Shown here: piece after piece, positions 36,303 to 47,832 of the stretch
How positions within the stretch are numbered: the stretch's first letter is position 1
Layout of the letters: each line of letters starts with the position of its first letter
Origin: an uncultured Nitrosomonadaceae bacterium
GTDB taxonomy: Bacteria; Pseudomonadota; Gammaproteobacteria; Burkholderiales; Nitrosomonadaceae
Assembly: GCA_943787405.1 (NCBI GenBank)
Contig: CALSMH010000001.1
Span: 1-64,000 of the forward strand
Length of the DNA: 64,000 bases
Direction of reading: 5' to 3'
Translations under genes and position numbers: made by a program
The notes under the pieces: generated by a model
Seen by the model: only the letters and a program-made list of their open reading frames with translations
What the model was told of the DNA's origin: nothing
The model's database searches: none

Positions 36303-36341
36303 GCCACACTATTTTCACAAATGTGTGGCTGGGTATTTTTT
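36303..36341 (+). terminator. hairpin with T run between ntrX and tkt
   Basis: GCCACAC (36303-36309) and GTGTGGC (36323-36329) form a 7-base perfect stem followed within five bases by a run of seven T. The position after ntrX and before tkt suits a terminator for the def-ntrX transcript. The rest of the tkt leader follows. Confidence 0.5.
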
Positions 36342-36376
36342 TCTTTATTTTTTGTTGAGCTAGGGAGTTTGTATCC

Positions 36377-38392
36377 ATGGGAACATCTAAAAATTCTGAA
36401 CCGCCAGTGTTCAAAGACCTAACCAGCGCTGTTCGTGCATTAGCAATGGACGCCGTTCAAAAAGCTAATTCTGGCCACCCTGGTGCACCCATGGGTATGG
36501 CTGAAATTGCAGAAGTACTATGGATTCACCATTTGCGTCACAACCCTGCTAATCCAAATTGGGCAGACCGGGATCGGTTTATTCTATCTAATGGGCATGG
36601 CTCTATGCTAATTTATGCTCTATTACACCTTACCGGATATGATTTATCAATAGAGGATATTAAGCAATTCCGTCAGCTTCATTCCAAAACTCCAGGTCAC
36701 CCAGAATATGGTTATACACCTGGTGTAGAAACAACAACTGGACCTTTAGGACAGGGCATTACAAATGCAGTAGGTATGGCATTAGCAGAAAAAATTCTTG
36801 CCTCCGAATTTAATCGCCCAGGTTTTGATATTGTTAATCATTACAGTTATACATTCCTTGGCGACGGCTGCCTTATGGAAGGAATTTCCCATGAATCCTG
36901 TTCTTTAGCAGGAACCCTAGGACTTGGAAAACTAATTTGTTTTTACGATGACAATGGCATTTCTATAGATGGCCACGTAGAAGGCTGGTTTAGTGACGAC
37001 ACTCCTAAACGCTTTGAAGCTTATGGCTGGCACGTAGTTTCAGATGTAAATGGTCACGACCCTGTAGCAATTGAAGCTGCTATTGCGGAAGCTAAACAAG
37101 CGACCGGAAAACCTTCAATTATTTGCTGCAAGACAGTAATTGGAATGGGATCACCTAACAAAGCGGGAACCCATGCCGTTCATGGAGCGGCGCTAGGTGA
37201 AGAAGAAATAGCTGCTTCACGCGCAAGCATAGGATGGAACTACCCACCATTCGAAATACCGAAAGAGGTCTATGACGCATGGGATGGTCGTGCCAAGGGC
37301 AAAAAAATAGAAGCTGAATGGGATCAAAAATTTAATGAATATACAAAAAAATATCCAAGTGAATCTGCTGAATTTAAACGTCGCATAGCAGGAGATCTTC
37401 CAGCCAACTGGCATGAACATGCAGAGAAGGCTATTACTCAGGTCAATGAAAAAGCAGAGACTATTGCAAGCCGCAAAGCCTCACAAAATGCTATTGAAGA
37501 CTTAGCTCCTGCTTTACCAGAACTAGTCGGCGGCTCTGCTGATCTTGCAGGATCAAATCTCACCCTATGGTCTGGTTCAAAAGGTATTAGTAATGAGACT
37601 GGTGGTAACTATATTTATTACGGTGTTCGTGAATTTGGCATGAGTGCGATAATGAACGGGCTATCATTGCATGGCGGCATAATACCTTACGGCGCCACAT
37701 TTCTTATGTTCTCAGAATACGCCCGCAATGCATTGCGAATGGCGGCTCTGATGAAAATTCGTAATTTGTTTGTATTTACGCACGATTCAATTGGTCTTGG
37801 CGAAGATGGCCCTACACACCAAGCAGTAGAGCAAACTGCAACTCTTCGATACATACCTAACATGGATGTATGGCGCCCATGTGATTCGGTCGAGTCAACA
37901 GTATCATGGGCACGTTCAATTGAACGTAAGGACGGCCCATCAACTCTTATTTTTAGCCGTCAAAATCTTCCATTCCAGAAACGTAATGCTGCAACAATTA
38001 AGTTGATTGATAGAGGCGGTTATGTTTTATCAGAAGCATCAGATGGAAAACCACAAGCCATAATTATTGCGACTGGTTCAGAAATTGGGCTAGCCATGAG
38101 TGCACAGCAAGCATTGGCTGAATCAAGTATAAATGTCAGGGTTGTTTCAATGCCATGCACCAGTTTATTTGACCGACAGGATCAAGCCTATAAAGACAGC
38201 GTGCTTCTGAATGGCGTAAAACGTGTTGCAGTGGAAGCAGGCACCGCAGATTTCTGGTGCAAGTATGTAGGACTTGAAGGAGCAGTGGTAGGAATGACTA
38301 CTTTTGGTGAATCTGCGCCCGCGGGCGACCTGTTCAACCACTTTGGTTTCACAGTAGATAATGTTGTTAAGACGGTAAAAAATGTAATCTGA
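36377..38392 (+). CDS. tkt: transketolase
   Basis: Transfers two-carbon units between ketoses and aldoses (pentose phosphate, and the Calvin cycle where present) using thiamine diphosphate. 671 aa: N-terminal [50 protein letters not shown], and the ThDP-binding [12 protein letters not shown]...DDNGIS near 157-190; GSADLAGSN and the central [10 protein letters not shown] complete the enzyme. First gene of the glycolytic/pentose cluster tkt-gap-pgk-pyk-fba, all in one direction but with 50-150 base gaps, so sub-operons are possible. Confidence 0.97.
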   Translation: MGTSKNSEPPVFKDLTSAVRALAMDAVQKANSGHPGAPMGMAEIAEVLWIHHLRHNPANPNWADRDRFILSNGHGSMLIYALLHLTGYDLSIEDIKQFRQLHSKTPGHPEYGYTPGVETTTGPLGQGITNAVGMALAEKILASEFNRPGFDIVNHYSYTFLGDGCLMEGISHESCSLAGTLGLGKLICFYDDNGISIDGHVEGWFSDDTPKRFEAYGWHVVSDVNGHDPVAIEAAIAEAKQATGKPSIICCKTVIGMGSPNKAGTHAVHGAALGEEEIAASRASIGWNYPPFEIPKEVYDAWDGRAKGKKIEAEWDQKFNEYTKKYPSESAEFKRRIAGDLPANWHEHAEKAITQVNEKAETIASRKASQNAIEDLAPALPELVGGSADLAGSNLTLWSGSKGISNETGGNYIYYGVREFGMSAIMNGLSLHGGIIPYGATFLMFSEYARNALRMAALMKIRNLFVFTHDSIGLGEDGPTHQAVEQTATLRYIPNMDVWRPCDSVESTVSWARSIERKDGPSTLIFSRQNLPFQKRNAATIKLIDRGGYVLSEASDGKPQAIIIATGSEIGLAMSAQQALAESSINVRVVSMPCTSLFDRQDQAYKDSVLLNGVKRVAVEAGTADFWCKYVGLEGAVVGMTTFGESAPAGDLFNHFGFTVDNVVKTVKNVI

Positions 38393-38431
38393 TTGTTTTT
38401 AAGTGACATAAGGATTTGTGTTCAACTGTAA

Positions 38432-39463
<1,032 letters not shown>

Positions 39464-39482
39464 TTATATCGTGAATTATTAG

Positions 39483-39554
39483 GCGGGGGGGGGTTATTCC
39501 CCTGCTTTCTTACCATTTACTACAAATTAAATTTAGATCGCATTTGTAGTAAAT
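39483..39554 (+). repeat. G9 tract and 13-bp inverted repeat between gap and pgk
   Basis: Just after gap comes an uninterrupted run of nine G (39485-39493), followed at 39515-39527 and 39542-39554 by ATTTACTACAAAT and its exact complement, separated by 14 bases. The stem is AT-rich, and a seven-T run starts about ten bases further. It could be an attenuator, an mRNA-processing hairpin or a weak terminator in the gap-pgk transcript. Confidence 0.6.
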
Positions 39555-39598
39555 ACTTCAAGTTATTTTTTTCTTGCCCAAATATATTTGGATCAGCC

Positions 39599-40777
39599 AT
39601 GCCAGTTATAAAACTTACTGAACTTAATCTAGAAAATAAGCGAATATTTATTCGCTCTGACCTTAATGTGCCAATCGAAAATGGAGTAGTGACATCTGAT
39701 GCGCGTATTACTGCTTCTATGTCTACGATTAATTACTGCCTAGAACAAGGTGCCAAAGTAATGGTAACTTCACACTTAGGGCGTCCTGAAGAAGGGGTAT
39801 GGTCTAAAGAAAACTCTCTCAAGCCAGTTGCTGATAATATATCAGCACGTTTAAATAAACCGGTACATTTAATTAAGGATTGGGTTGAGGGTGAATTTGA
39901 AATTAAAAGCGGTGATCTTGTAGTATTAGAAAATTGCCGTTTTAATAGAGGTGAAAAGAAAAATACCGAAGAAACCGCACAAAAATATGCAAAGCTCTGC
40001 GACGTCTTTGTAATGGATGCCTTTGGTACGGCACATCGCGCACAAGCCTCGACTCATGGCATTGCAAAGTATGCGCCTGTAGCCTGTGCTGGAATCTTGT
40101 TAACTGAGGAGCTAGAAGCATTAACTAAAGCCTTATTAAATCCTGCACGACCAATGGTTGCTATTGTAGGGGGTTCTAAGGTTTCAACAAAATTGACTGT
40201 TCTTGAATCTTTATCAGAAAAAGTTGACCAATTAGTTGTAGGTGGGGGTATTGCAAATACTTTTCTAAAGGCTACGGGGAAAAATATTGGAAAATCTTTA
40301 TATGAGGATAGCCTGGTTTCTACTGCTAGAGACTTAATGAGCAAAATGGAAATGCGTAATGCTTCGATTCCTATAGCTGTAGATGTTGTAGTTGGGGGGA
40401 AATTCGACCCGAATGAAGCAGCAATACTGAAAAATTCTGATACAGTTTCAGATGAAGAAATGATATTTGATATTGGACCAAAGAGTGCTGAGGAGTTAGC
40501 CAATATAATCATGAATGCCGGAACAGTCGTATGGAATGGCCCAGTTGGAGTATTTGAATTTGACCAATTTGGATCTGGTACTAAAACAATTGCTACAGCT
40601 ATAGCAAACACTAAAGCTTTCACTCTTGCAGGCGGTGGTGACACTATTGCAGCCATCCAGAAATATGATATTTATGACAAAATTTCTTATATTTCAACCG
40701 CTGGTGGTGCCTTCCTAGAGTTCCTAGAAGGGAAAAAATTACCCGCGGTGGAGATACTAGAAGAGCGTGCAAACTGA
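39599..40777 (+). CDS. pgk: phosphoglycerate kinase
   Basis: Makes ATP from 1,3-bisphosphoglycerate. 392 aa with the N-terminal [26 protein letters not shown] near 57-66, [12 protein letters not shown] near 111-122, [14 protein letters not shown] near 183 and the nucleotide-binding [15 protein letters not shown] near 345. A complete, ordinary Pgk. Confidence 0.98.
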   Translation: MPVIKLTELNLENKRIFIRSDLNVPIENGVVTSDARITASMSTINYCLEQGAKVMVTSHLGRPEEGVWSKENSLKPVADNISARLNKPVHLIKDWVEGEFEIKSGDLVVLENCRFNRGEKKNTEETAQKYAKLCDVFVMDAFGTAHRAQASTHGIAKYAPVACAGILLTEELEALTKALLNPARPMVAIVGGSKVSTKLTVLESLSEKVDQLVVGGGIANTFLKATGKNIGKSLYEDSLVSTARDLMSKMEMRNASIPIAVDVVVGGKFDPNEAAILKNSDTVSDEEMIFDIGPKSAEELANIIMNAGTVVWNGPVGVFEFDQFGSGTKTIATAIANTKAFTLAGGGDTIAAIQKYDIYDKISYISTAGGAFLEFLEGKKLPAVEILEERAN

Positions 40778-40825
40778 TACACTTTAAACACTTGCCTTTT
40801 TACTATATATGATTCGAAGAAAAAA

Positions 40826-42274
40826 ATGCTACGAAGAACAAAAATTGTAGCAACCCTTGGCCCAGCGTCTAGTGATCCGAAAGTCCTTGAACGCATGATT
40901 CAGGCAGGAGTAGATGTTATTCGCATCAATTTTGCCCACGGCACCAAGGAAGAACATCTCGAAATAATTGAACTGACCCGTTCCTTAGCGCGATCCTCAG
41001 GACATACAATAGGCGTATTAGCAGATTTACAGGGGCCAAAAATCCGTATAGGAAGATTTGAGGATGGAAATGTATCTCTGGAAACAGGCGATCCTTTTAT
41101 CCTTGATGCAGACTGCGATCTTGGGAATCAAGAGCGAGTAGGACTAGACTATAAAGAACTACCAAATGACGTAGAACCTGGTGTAACTCTTATGTTAGAC
41201 GATGGTCGCATTGTATTAAATGTTTCCAAAGTTAAGGGTAACCAAATATATTGTACAGTTGAACAAGGCGGGATACTGTCCAACAACAAGGGAATTAATC
41301 GCAAAGGAGGCGGGCTCAGTGCTCCCGCATTAACAACTAAAGATATGGAGGATATTAAGACTGCTGCTGAGTTTAAAGCAGATTATCTCGCCGTATCCTT
41401 TCCACGCTCTGGCCAGGATATGGCTATAGCTCGTGATTTAATGAATCAGGCCGGTGGTAAAAGTCTGTTGATGGCAAAAATTGAGCGGAAAGAGGCAATT
41501 GTAGCGCTAGACGATATTCTAAAAGCCTCCGATGCAATTATGGTTGCACGAGGCGATCTTTCTGTAGAGGTGGGTGATGCAGCAGTTCCTGCATTACAGA
41601 AACGCATGATCCGTGCCGCTCGTACAAATAATAAAATAGTAATAACTGCTACTCAAATGATGGAGTCAATGAATGCTAGTCAGATACCTACTCGGGCAGA
41701 AGTATCTGATGTCGCTAATGCAGTATTAGACGGAACTGATGCGGTAATGCTATCTTCAGAGTCTGCTACGGGTCAGTATCCAGTTGAAACTGTTGAGGCT
41801 ATGGCCAGAGTATGTATTGAGTCAGAAAAGGAATATCATGGCAACCTTGAGCTTCGGCGAATTCAAGGTGGTATGCCAGACACAATTGAGGAAGCAATTT
41901 CTCGAGCTACCATGTTCACTGCGGGCAGTTTAAAAATAGCTGCTATTGCCGCTCTAACACAAAGTGGATTTACAGCAATGCTAATGTCGCGAAAAAGTTC
42001 TAATGTTCCAATTTTTGCGCTAAGCCCACAGTTAGATACCCGCAGAAAAGTAACTTTGTTTCGTGGAGTTTATCCGATAAATTTTAACGGTAAATTTCAA
42101 GACCCAGAAATAATATTAAACCATGCAGAAAACGAATTACTTAAGCGCGGGGTAGTAAAAACTGGCGATCTAATCCTCATGACTATCGGTGAACCGGTAG
42201 GAAAAGCAGGTGGGACAAACACCATGAAAATTGTTAAAGTTGGGGACCACATTAATACTAAAATTAAAAATTAA
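40826..42274 (+). CDS. pyk: pyruvate kinase
   Basis: Last ATP-forming step of glycolysis. 482 aa with RRTKIVATLGPASSDP at the start, MLDDGRIVLNV, the catalytic-site region LLMAKIERKEAI near 213 (Lys), and ITATQMMESMNASQIPTRAEVSDVANAVLDGTDAVMLSSE(S/T)A near 272-313. A C-terminal regulatory domain is present. It follows pgk by 48 bases. Confidence 0.97.
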   Translation: MLRRTKIVATLGPASSDPKVLERMIQAGVDVIRINFAHGTKEEHLEIIELTRSLARSSGHTIGVLADLQGPKIRIGRFEDGNVSLETGDPFILDADCDLGNQERVGLDYKELPNDVEPGVTLMLDDGRIVLNVSKVKGNQIYCTVEQGGILSNNKGINRKGGGLSAPALTTKDMEDIKTAAEFKADYLAVSFPRSGQDMAIARDLMNQAGGKSLLMAKIERKEAIVALDDILKASDAIMVARGDLSVEVGDAAVPALQKRMIRAARTNNKIVITATQMMESMNASQIPTRAEVSDVANAVLDGTDAVMLSSESATGQYPVETVEAMARVCIESEKEYHGNLELRRIQGGMPDTIEEAISRATMFTAGSLKIAAIAALTQSGFTAMLMSRKSSNVPIFALSPQLDTRRKVTLFRGVYPINFNGKFQDPEIILNHAENELLKRGVVKTGDLILMTIGEPVGKAGGTNTMKIVKVGDHINTKIKN

Positions 42275-42300
42275 ATAACAGAATATATTTTTATATTTAT

Positions 42301-42336
42301 TTTTTTGGCTTTTTTGGCTTTTTTAGCTTTTTTAGC
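42301..42336 (+). repeat. four-unit 9-bp T-rich tandem repeat
   Basis: TTTTTTGGC, TTTTTTGGC, TTTTTTAGC, TTTTTTAGC run head to tail 27 bases after the pyk stop, upstream of fba. T-rich runs would also act as U-tracts in RNA, but no stable stem precedes them. Confidence 0.85.
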
Positions 42337-42421
42337 TTTAATTGGATTTCACTAGCTTTAAACTATATTATTCTATTAATCTACAACTCTTAGTTACAGA
42401 TTTTTTTTGGAGGACACTTAA

Positions 42422-43486
42422 ATGGCACTCGTATCAATGAGACAACTCTTGGATCACGCAGCAGAGAATGGCTATGGCCTTCCTGCTTTTAACGTAAATA
42501 ACCTGGAACAAATCCAAGCCATCATGCAGGCGGCTGATGAATGTAATAGCCCGGTAATCATGCAAGGCTCTGCAGGTGCCCGCAAATATGCTGGCGAAGC
42601 TTTCCTACGTCATCTAATTGAGGCTGCAGTCGAAGCATATCCACATATACCAGTCGTTATGCACCAAGATCATGGTGCTACTCCGGGAGTTTGTGCAAAT
42701 GCTATTCGTAGTGGATTTTCTAGCGTCATGATGGATGGCTCATTAGAGGCTGATGCTAAAACACCTTCATCCTACGAATACAACGTTGAAGTTACTACTA
42801 AGGTTGTAGACATGGCTCATTCAGTTGGTGTTTCGGTTGAAGGTGAATTGGGTTGCTTGGGATCACTAGAAACAGGTACAGGTGAAAAAGAAGATGGACA
42901 AGGTGCAGAAGGAATACTAACGCCTGATCAATTGCTGACGGATCCAGAAGAAGCTGCCGATTTTGTTAAAAAATCTGGCGTAGATGCATTAGCAATTGCT
43001 ATCGGCACCTCCCATGGCGCTTATAAATTTACTCGTAAACCTACAGGTGATATTCTCGCTATTGATCGTATTAAGGAAATTCATAAGCGAATCCCCAATA
43101 CACATTTGGTTATGCATGGATCTAGTTCTGTTCCACAAGAATGGCTTAGCATTATCCGTGAATTTGGTGGAGAAATGAAAGAAACCTATGGCGTTCCTGT
43201 AGAAGAAATTCAGGAAGGAATAAAGCATGGGGTTCGTAAAGTAAACATCGATACTGATATTCGCCTCGCTATGACTGGTGCAGTCCGACGTCATTTATCT
43301 GAAAATAAAAGTAATTTTGATCCAAGAAAATTCCTGCAAGTTGCTACTGCTGCGGCAAAAGATGTCTGTAAAGCACGCTTTGAGGCATTCGGTTGTGCCG
43401 GACAAGCGGGTAAAATTAAACCGATCAAGCTAGATATCATGGCAAATAAATATACTAAAGGTGAATTAAAAGCTGTTATCAAGTAA
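42422..43486 (+). CDS. fba: class II fructose-1,6-bisphosphate aldolase
   Basis: Zinc-dependent cleavage or formation of fructose-1,6-bisphosphate. 354 aa, the longer class IIB form usual in betaproteobacteria: [19 protein letters not shown] (20-38), [12 protein letters not shown] (zinc His) near 79-90, [13 protein letters not shown], and further zinc-His segments GTSHGAYKF and [11 protein letters not shown] strong GGAGGA site precedes the ATG. Last gene of the cluster; a strong terminator follows. Confidence 0.97.
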   Translation: MALVSMRQLLDHAAENGYGLPAFNVNNLEQIQAIMQAADECNSPVIMQGSAGARKYAGEAFLRHLIEAAVEAYPHIPVVMHQDHGATPGVCANAIRSGFSSVMMDGSLEADAKTPSSYEYNVEVTTKVVDMAHSVGVSVEGELGCLGSLETGTGEKEDGQGAEGILTPDQLLTDPEEAADFVKKSGVDALAIAIGTSHGAYKFTRKPTGDILAIDRIKEIHKRIPNTHLVMHGSSSVPQEWLSIIREFGGEMKETYGVPVEEIQEGIKHGVRKVNIDTDIRLAMTGAVRRHLSENKSNFDPRKFLQVATAAAKDVCKARFEAFGCAGQAGKIKPIKLDIMANKYTKGELKAVIK

Positions 43487-43511
43487 TTTTGTTTAGCTAG
43501 AAATATGTGTG

Positions 43512-43555
43512 ATGAATGCCGCTGAAGCTTATTTAAATCAGCGGCATTCATTTTA
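43512..43555. terminator. strong hairpin terminator between fba and yggX
   Basis: A perfect 14-base stem (ATGAATGCCGCTGA at 43512-43525 and its complement at 43538-43551) with a 12-nt loop is followed by TTTT. It lies between convergent fba and the Fe(II)-trafficking gene; on the minus strand the trailing sequence is less U-rich, so it mainly ends the fba transcript. Confidence 0.8.
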
Positions 43556-43661
43556 AACATACCGTGTTCCATAGCAGCTAAACCATAAGACTAGCTATAA
43601 AAATTCATATTTTACGATCTATAGCTTTATTCAGAAATTTATAATGAAGCATCTGAATTTA

Positions 43662-43934
43662 TCACTCTGATGGTGGCACATAACCAATAGGGTCTTCAGC
43701 ACCTGCACCGAAAAAATGTGCTTCCATTTGTTCTGCCAAATATTTACGTGCTTTAATATCTGACAAATTTAGGCGATTCTCATTGACTAGCATGGTCTGG
43801 TGTTTAATCCAATCGGCCCACGCCTCTCTAGATACTTTCTCAAAAATCCGTTTTCCTAATTCTCCCGGATAAGGAGGAAAGTCTAGGCCTTCTGCTTCGC
43901 GTCGAAGTTTGACGCATTGAACCATTCTTACCAT
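43662..43934 (-). CDS. yggX: Fe(II)-trafficking protein YggX
   Basis: 90 aa, the usual length. The start [35 protein letters not shown] is the family signature (conserved Cys7), followed by [23 protein letters not shown]. YggX protects iron-sulfur clusters and helps in iron trafficking under oxidative stress (known from enteric bacteria). It is downstream of argA in the same direction with a 165-base gap, so co-transcription is uncertain. Confidence 0.95.
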   Translation of the reverse strand: MVRMVQCVKLRREAEGLDFPPYPGELGKRIFEKVSREAWADWIKHQTMLVNENRLNLSDIKARKYLAEQMEAHFFGAGAEDPIGYVPPSE

Positions 43935-44099
43935 TAAATTTCTCCGATCTTAATAATTTATTTTAGGCTACTAAAGTAAAACTATACTATCAAATTAATC
44001 ATACGATCCAAGTCTCAAGAAAATAATATTGAGATTTCTAATATCTTATATTCCCCCAATATTATGAATCTATTGATTAATTTTAAATACAATTAATGC

Positions 44100-45437
44100 T
44101 TAGATACTCCGTATAAAAATTTTTGAGCGGCGCTTATAATTGTATCCCCCTTGCCTCATTTTAGGCAATTTCTCTATACTAGTTTCATTGAACCCACGTT
44201 CTGTGAACCAGTGAAAGGCCTTTGTAGTAAGTACAATTAATTCATTAATCCCATTATTCTTAGCCCTGGTCTTAATACGTTTGAGCAGAGAGTCTCCATA
44301 TCCTTTATTGCGATAATCAGAATGTATTGCCAAACAAGTAAGCTCACCTACATTTGTTCCAGGAAAATGATTGAGCGCAGCGCAACCAATAATCATATTG
44401 TCATATTCTAAAACTAAAAAACGATCTATCTCTATTTCTATTAGCTTGCGGTCACGCCTTGCTAATACCCCTTCACTTTCTAATGGCTCAATTAATTCCA
44501 GAATGCCACCCACGTCATCAATCTCTGCAGAACGAAAGGTTTGTAAAGGGCCACGGGAAATCATACAACCAACACCTTTATGCGTGAATAATTCCTGTAA
44601 CATAGCCCCATCTATACGACGGCTAATAAGGTGAATGCGGTCCACCCCACCTGCACATGCTTGTACTGCACTTGGCAAGTATTTCTGGATATCCTTTGAG
44701 GGTTTGACACTGCTACTCTCTAGCTTTGAAAGTAATGCCCTTACCTCAGGCAAAGTCAGCTCACTTAACTCCCCATTCAAATCACCATTGGATTTTCTAT
44801 CTATACCAGGTGCATCCATTAGAAAAATTAATTTATCTGCTTTTAATGCGGTTGCCACTTCTATCGCAACATTCTCTGGGGTCAGAGAAAAAACTTCGCC
44901 AGTTTGAGAATAGCCAAGCGGTGAAAGTAGTGCCATCTCACCTTGGTCCAAATGAAGGCGGATAGCTGCCGTATCAATTTTACGTACTTCACCGGTGAAC
45001 ATTAGGTCAATGCCATCTACTATTCCTATTGGACGAGCAGTTATATAATTTCCATTAGTAACTCTAATAGTAGAATTAGCCATAGGTGGCTTTGATAGGC
45101 CCATTGATAGTAATGCCTCTATCTCAATACGAATTTTCCCTATTGTTTCTTTAATTAAATTTAATGTCGCGGCATCAGTAACACGCCGTCCTTTTATATA
45201 TTTTGAGCGTAATTTAGCGTCTTTTATCTTTGACTGGATCTCTGGATATACACCGTGGACGATAACAAGTTTAACGCCTAAATTTACCAATAAATTGAAA
45301 TCACGAAAAATTTCTGCAGATCTTTCACCTCCCGCAATCTCTCCATCAAAAACCACAACAAATGTTTTTCCACGGAACTCATTAACGTAGGGCACAATTG
45401 AGCGAAACCAAGCTACGAAATCATTGTTTGGCTTCAC
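44100..45437 (-). CDS. argA: N-acetylglutamate synthase
   Basis: First step of arginine synthesis: acetyl-CoA plus glutamate. 445 aa: amino-acid-kinase-fold domain (1-290; FVVVFDGEIAGGE near 25-37, LVIVHGVYPEIQ near 56-67, where the arginine-sensitive site lies) joined to a GNAT domain (about 300-440; VGELTCLAIHSDYRNKGYGDSLLKRI, the acetyl-CoA loop RNKGYG near 381-386). The AAK domain has lost the ATP-site Lys of real kinases, normal for ArgA. Confidence 0.94.
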   Translation of the reverse strand: MKPNNDFVAWFRSIVPYVNEFRGKTFVVVFDGEIAGGERSAEIFRDFNLLVNLGVKLVIVHGVYPEIQSKIKDAKLRSKYIKGRRVTDAATLNLIKETIGKIRIEIEALLSMGLSKPPMANSTIRVTNGNYITARPIGIVDGIDLMFTGEVRKIDTAAIRLHLDQGEMALLSPLGYSQTGEVFSLTPENVAIEVATALKADKLIFLMDAPGIDRKSNGDLNGELSELTLPEVRALLSKLESSSVKPSKDIQKYLPSAVQACAGGVDRIHLISRRIDGAMLQELFTHKGVGCMISRGPLQTFRSAEIDDVGGILELIEPLESEGVLARRDRKLIEIEIDRFLVLEYDNMIIGCAALNHFPGTNVGELTCLAIHSDYRNKGYGDSLLKRIKTRAKNNGINELIVLTTKAFHWFTERGFNETSIEKLPKMRQGGYNYKRRSKIFIRSI

Positions 45438-45574
45438 TATATACCTCGATAGATTACAAATTTCATTTGGATATACTCTTGTTTAAACTAGTCTAAGGTT
45501 CGATAAATCATAACAATTACTTCTATAGTTTACAGTTCATAAGCACATACTCAAAGTTTGCTTTAAATACTAAT

Positions 45575-46342
45575 TTAGTAATCACCCCAAATAGCCTGTA
45601 GTGCAGCAATTGCTGCAAGGGCGGCGCTTTCCGTCCTTAGAGTACGACTCCCTAAACGTAGCGAAGAGAACCCTGCCATCAATGCAGCTGCATCTTCATC
45701 TGATGTAAACCCACCCTCTGGTCCTACCAACAAAGTCAATTCAGTAACTGATAAACTTTTTGAAAAATCATGCAATCCTATTTTTGATGTCGGAGAAAGC
45801 ATAAAATATAGTTTTTTTGTGGGATCATTATTTAATTTTTTTTGCATAGCCCCTTGCCTATTAAGCCAGCTCGACAAAGTAACTGGTGATGACACCCCTG
45901 GTAAACGATTCCTACCACACTGCTCACAAGCAGAAATAATTATTTGCTCCCAGTGTTGCACGCGCTTGAGCTCACGTTTTCCAGAGAGCTTGACCAAGCA
46001 TCTTTTTGCCAGAATGGGCTGAATATTATTAACACCGAGCTCAACTGCCTTACGTATAATTAAATCCATTTTTATATTAGTGCATATGCTTTGGGCTAAT
46101 GTAATCTGTAATGGCGATTCATGCTCAACATTAATAAATTTTTCTATTGATACAAGAATAGCTGCTTTACTTATACGCCTGATAAATGCTAAAAATTCAC
46201 CACCTTTACCATTGAACAAAGTAACTCTGTCGCCTTTCTCAAGCCGCAGTACATTTGCCGCATGATGCGTAGCTCCGTAAGATAGCTCGATTGACTCTCC
46301 CACATTAATTTGATCGGGATAATAAAAACGAGGAGATTTCAT
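45575..46342 (-). CDS. rsmE: 16S rRNA m3U1498 methyltransferase
   Basis: SPOUT-class methyltransferase. 255 aa. N-terminal PUA-like domain (RFYYPDQINVGESIELS), then KMDLIIRKAVELGVNNIQPILAKRCLVK near 93-120, the knot strands LTLLVGPEGGFTSDE near 203-217 and SLRLGSRTLRTESAALAAIAALQ near 228-250. The GPEGGF and R-x-L-R-T-E-T/S-A motifs are diagnostic. It lies divergent to the thioredoxin-fold gene. Confidence 0.95.
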   Translation of the reverse strand: MKSPRFYYPDQINVGESIELSYGATHHAANVLRLEKGDRVTLFNGKGGEFLAFIRRISKAAILVSIEKFINVEHESPLQITLAQSICTNIKMDLIIRKAVELGVNNIQPILAKRCLVKLSGKRELKRVQHWEQIIISACEQCGRNRLPGVSSPVTLSSWLNRQGAMQKKLNNDPTKKLYFMLSPTSKIGLHDFSKSLSVTELTLLVGPEGGFTSDEDAAALMAGFSSLRLGSRTLRTESAALAAIAALQAIWGDY

Positions 46343-46420
46343 AGTTTCCTAAGCAAGATATTAAGAATATTACCCATGATAATATAACTGCAAATAATTA
46401 CAGAGTTATAGGAGAAAAAC

Positions 46421-46978
46421 ATGGCAAGCTTAGAAACACCCATTTGTAATTTTGGCTGGGGAGCAGAAAATTTTAATTTATTAGGAGTTGATGGGAAGAA
46501 TTATGATCTGGAAGCAGCAAGAGGTCAAAATGGTTTATTGATTATGTTTATTTGCAACCATTGCCCTTATGTTAAGGCTATTTTAGAACGCATAGTCCGC
46601 GATACAACAGAACTATCTCAGCATGGTATAAATACAATAGCTATTATGTCAAATGATCCTTCAGACTACCCAGAAGATTCATTTGACAATATGATTTTAA
46701 TTGCAAGAAAATTTAATTTCTCCTTTCCATACGTACTGGATGAATCCCAACAAACAGCTAAAAACTATGGTGCAGTATGTACCCCGGACTTCTTTGGCTT
46801 TAACAACAAACTGGAATTACAATACCGAGGCCGTCTTGATGCCTCACGAAAGGAATCAGCATCTACTGATGCACGTCGTGACCTTTATGAAGCCATGCTG
46901 ATGATTTCAAAAACTGCTAAAGGACCGGATAGCCAGATTCCTAGTATTGGTTGCTCAATTAAATGGCGAGAAAAATAG
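46421..46978 (+). CDS. thioredoxin-fold redox protein (AhpC/TSA-like)
   Basis: 185 aa thioredoxin-fold protein with the active-site-like CNHCPYVKAI near residues 44-53. Two Cys in a C-N-H-C arrangement fit the family of peroxiredoxin-like or thioredoxin-family proteins that carry this motif. Strong AGGAG site before the ATG. No signal peptide, so cytoplasmic. It overlaps or nearly touches the next gene, so they are probably co-transcribed. The precise role (thiol peroxidase or reductase) is not known. Confidence 0.8.
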   Translation: MASLETPICNFGWGAENFNLLGVDGKNYDLEAARGQNGLLIMFICNHCPYVKAILERIVRDTTELSQHGINTIAIMSNDPSDYPEDSFDNMILIARKFNFSFPYVLDESQQTAKNYGAVCTPDFFGFNNKLELQYRGRLDASRKESASTDARRDLYEAMLMISKTAKGPDSQIPSIGCSIKWREK

Positions 46979-46980
46979 GT

Positions 46981-47766
46981 ATGTTAAATGCAGTTATTGA
47001 TGCAGTAAAGGAAGTTGCAAAACAGGAAATTATCCCTCGCTACCTAAAAGTACAAGGTCATTACAAGTCTGATGGCAGCCTTTGCACTGAAGCTGATGTT
47101 GCCGCACAAGAGGCCTTGGTGGGAAAGCTACAAAAAATATATCCTGGAAAAATAGTTAGTGAAGAAATATCAGCAGCGCAAAATAATCATCAATGGAATT
47201 CTGGTGATGGAGGATTATGGTGCATTGACCCAATAGATGGCACTACCAACTTTGTAAATGGCATCCCCTATTTTGCAGTTTCAGTGGCCCTAATGAATCG
47301 TGGCAGAAGTGTTCTAGGTGTAGTTTACGACCCAATAGCAGATGAAATGTTTTCTGCTGAGAAAGGGAAAGGGGCCTTCCTAAATAAAGCAAAGCTACCA
47401 ATCAAAGAATATACCCCTACTGCATTTGAAAGTGCTATAGCAAGTGTAGATTTGAAGCGCCTCAATAAAAAACTAGCAGCAATAATTTCTACCGCTCCAC
47501 CATGCTCTTCACAAAGAAATTTTGGGGCTAGTGCATTAGATTGGTGTTTTACTGCCGCTGGACGTTTTGATCTTTCTCTACACGGTGGACAGAACCTATG
47601 GGATTATGCTGCTGGTTCTCTAATTTTAGAAGAAGCAGGTGGTCGTATGTGTGGCCTTGATTTAGATGATTTCTGGAAACAACCTCTATGGGAACGATCG
47701 GTAATCGCAGCACTAGACCCGAACTTGTTTTTACAATGGCGTAACTGGATACGTATAAACCAATAA
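46981..47766 (+). CDS. inositol-monophosphatase-family protein
   Basis: 261 aa from the ATG at 46981 (a further start at 46963 overlaps the preceding gene). Metal-site motifs: WCIDPIDGTTNFVNGIPYFAVSVAL (near 80-104) and WDYAAGSLILEEAGGR near 211-226, plus GSLCTEADVAA (near 32-42). Such Mg-dependent, Li-sensitive phosphatases remove phosphate from inositol-phosphate, histidinol-phosphate, 3'-phosphoadenosine or similar. An inositol-phosphate product could interest the CDP-alcohol phosphotransferase cluster, but nothing ties them in sequence. Confidence 0.85.
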   Translation: MLNAVIDAVKEVAKQEIIPRYLKVQGHYKSDGSLCTEADVAAQEALVGKLQKIYPGKIVSEEISAAQNNHQWNSGDGGLWCIDPIDGTTNFVNGIPYFAVSVALMNRGRSVLGVVYDPIADEMFSAEKGKGAFLNKAKLPIKEYTPTAFESAIASVDLKRLNKKLAAIISTAPPCSSQRNFGASALDWCFTAAGRFDLSLHGGQNLWDYAAGSLILEEAGGRMCGLDLDDFWKQPLWERSVIAALDPNLFLQWRNWIRINQ

Positions 47767-47832
47767 GAATAACTGTAGGCACTCCTATATAGATAGGTAT
47801 AAAATAATAATATTACAAGGTAGATTACTCAA

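Noticed and set aside
40054-40656. 200-codon open frame antisense to pgk
   Set aside because: It runs fully across the conserved Pgk coding sequence, with no ribosome-binding site and low-complexity composition.
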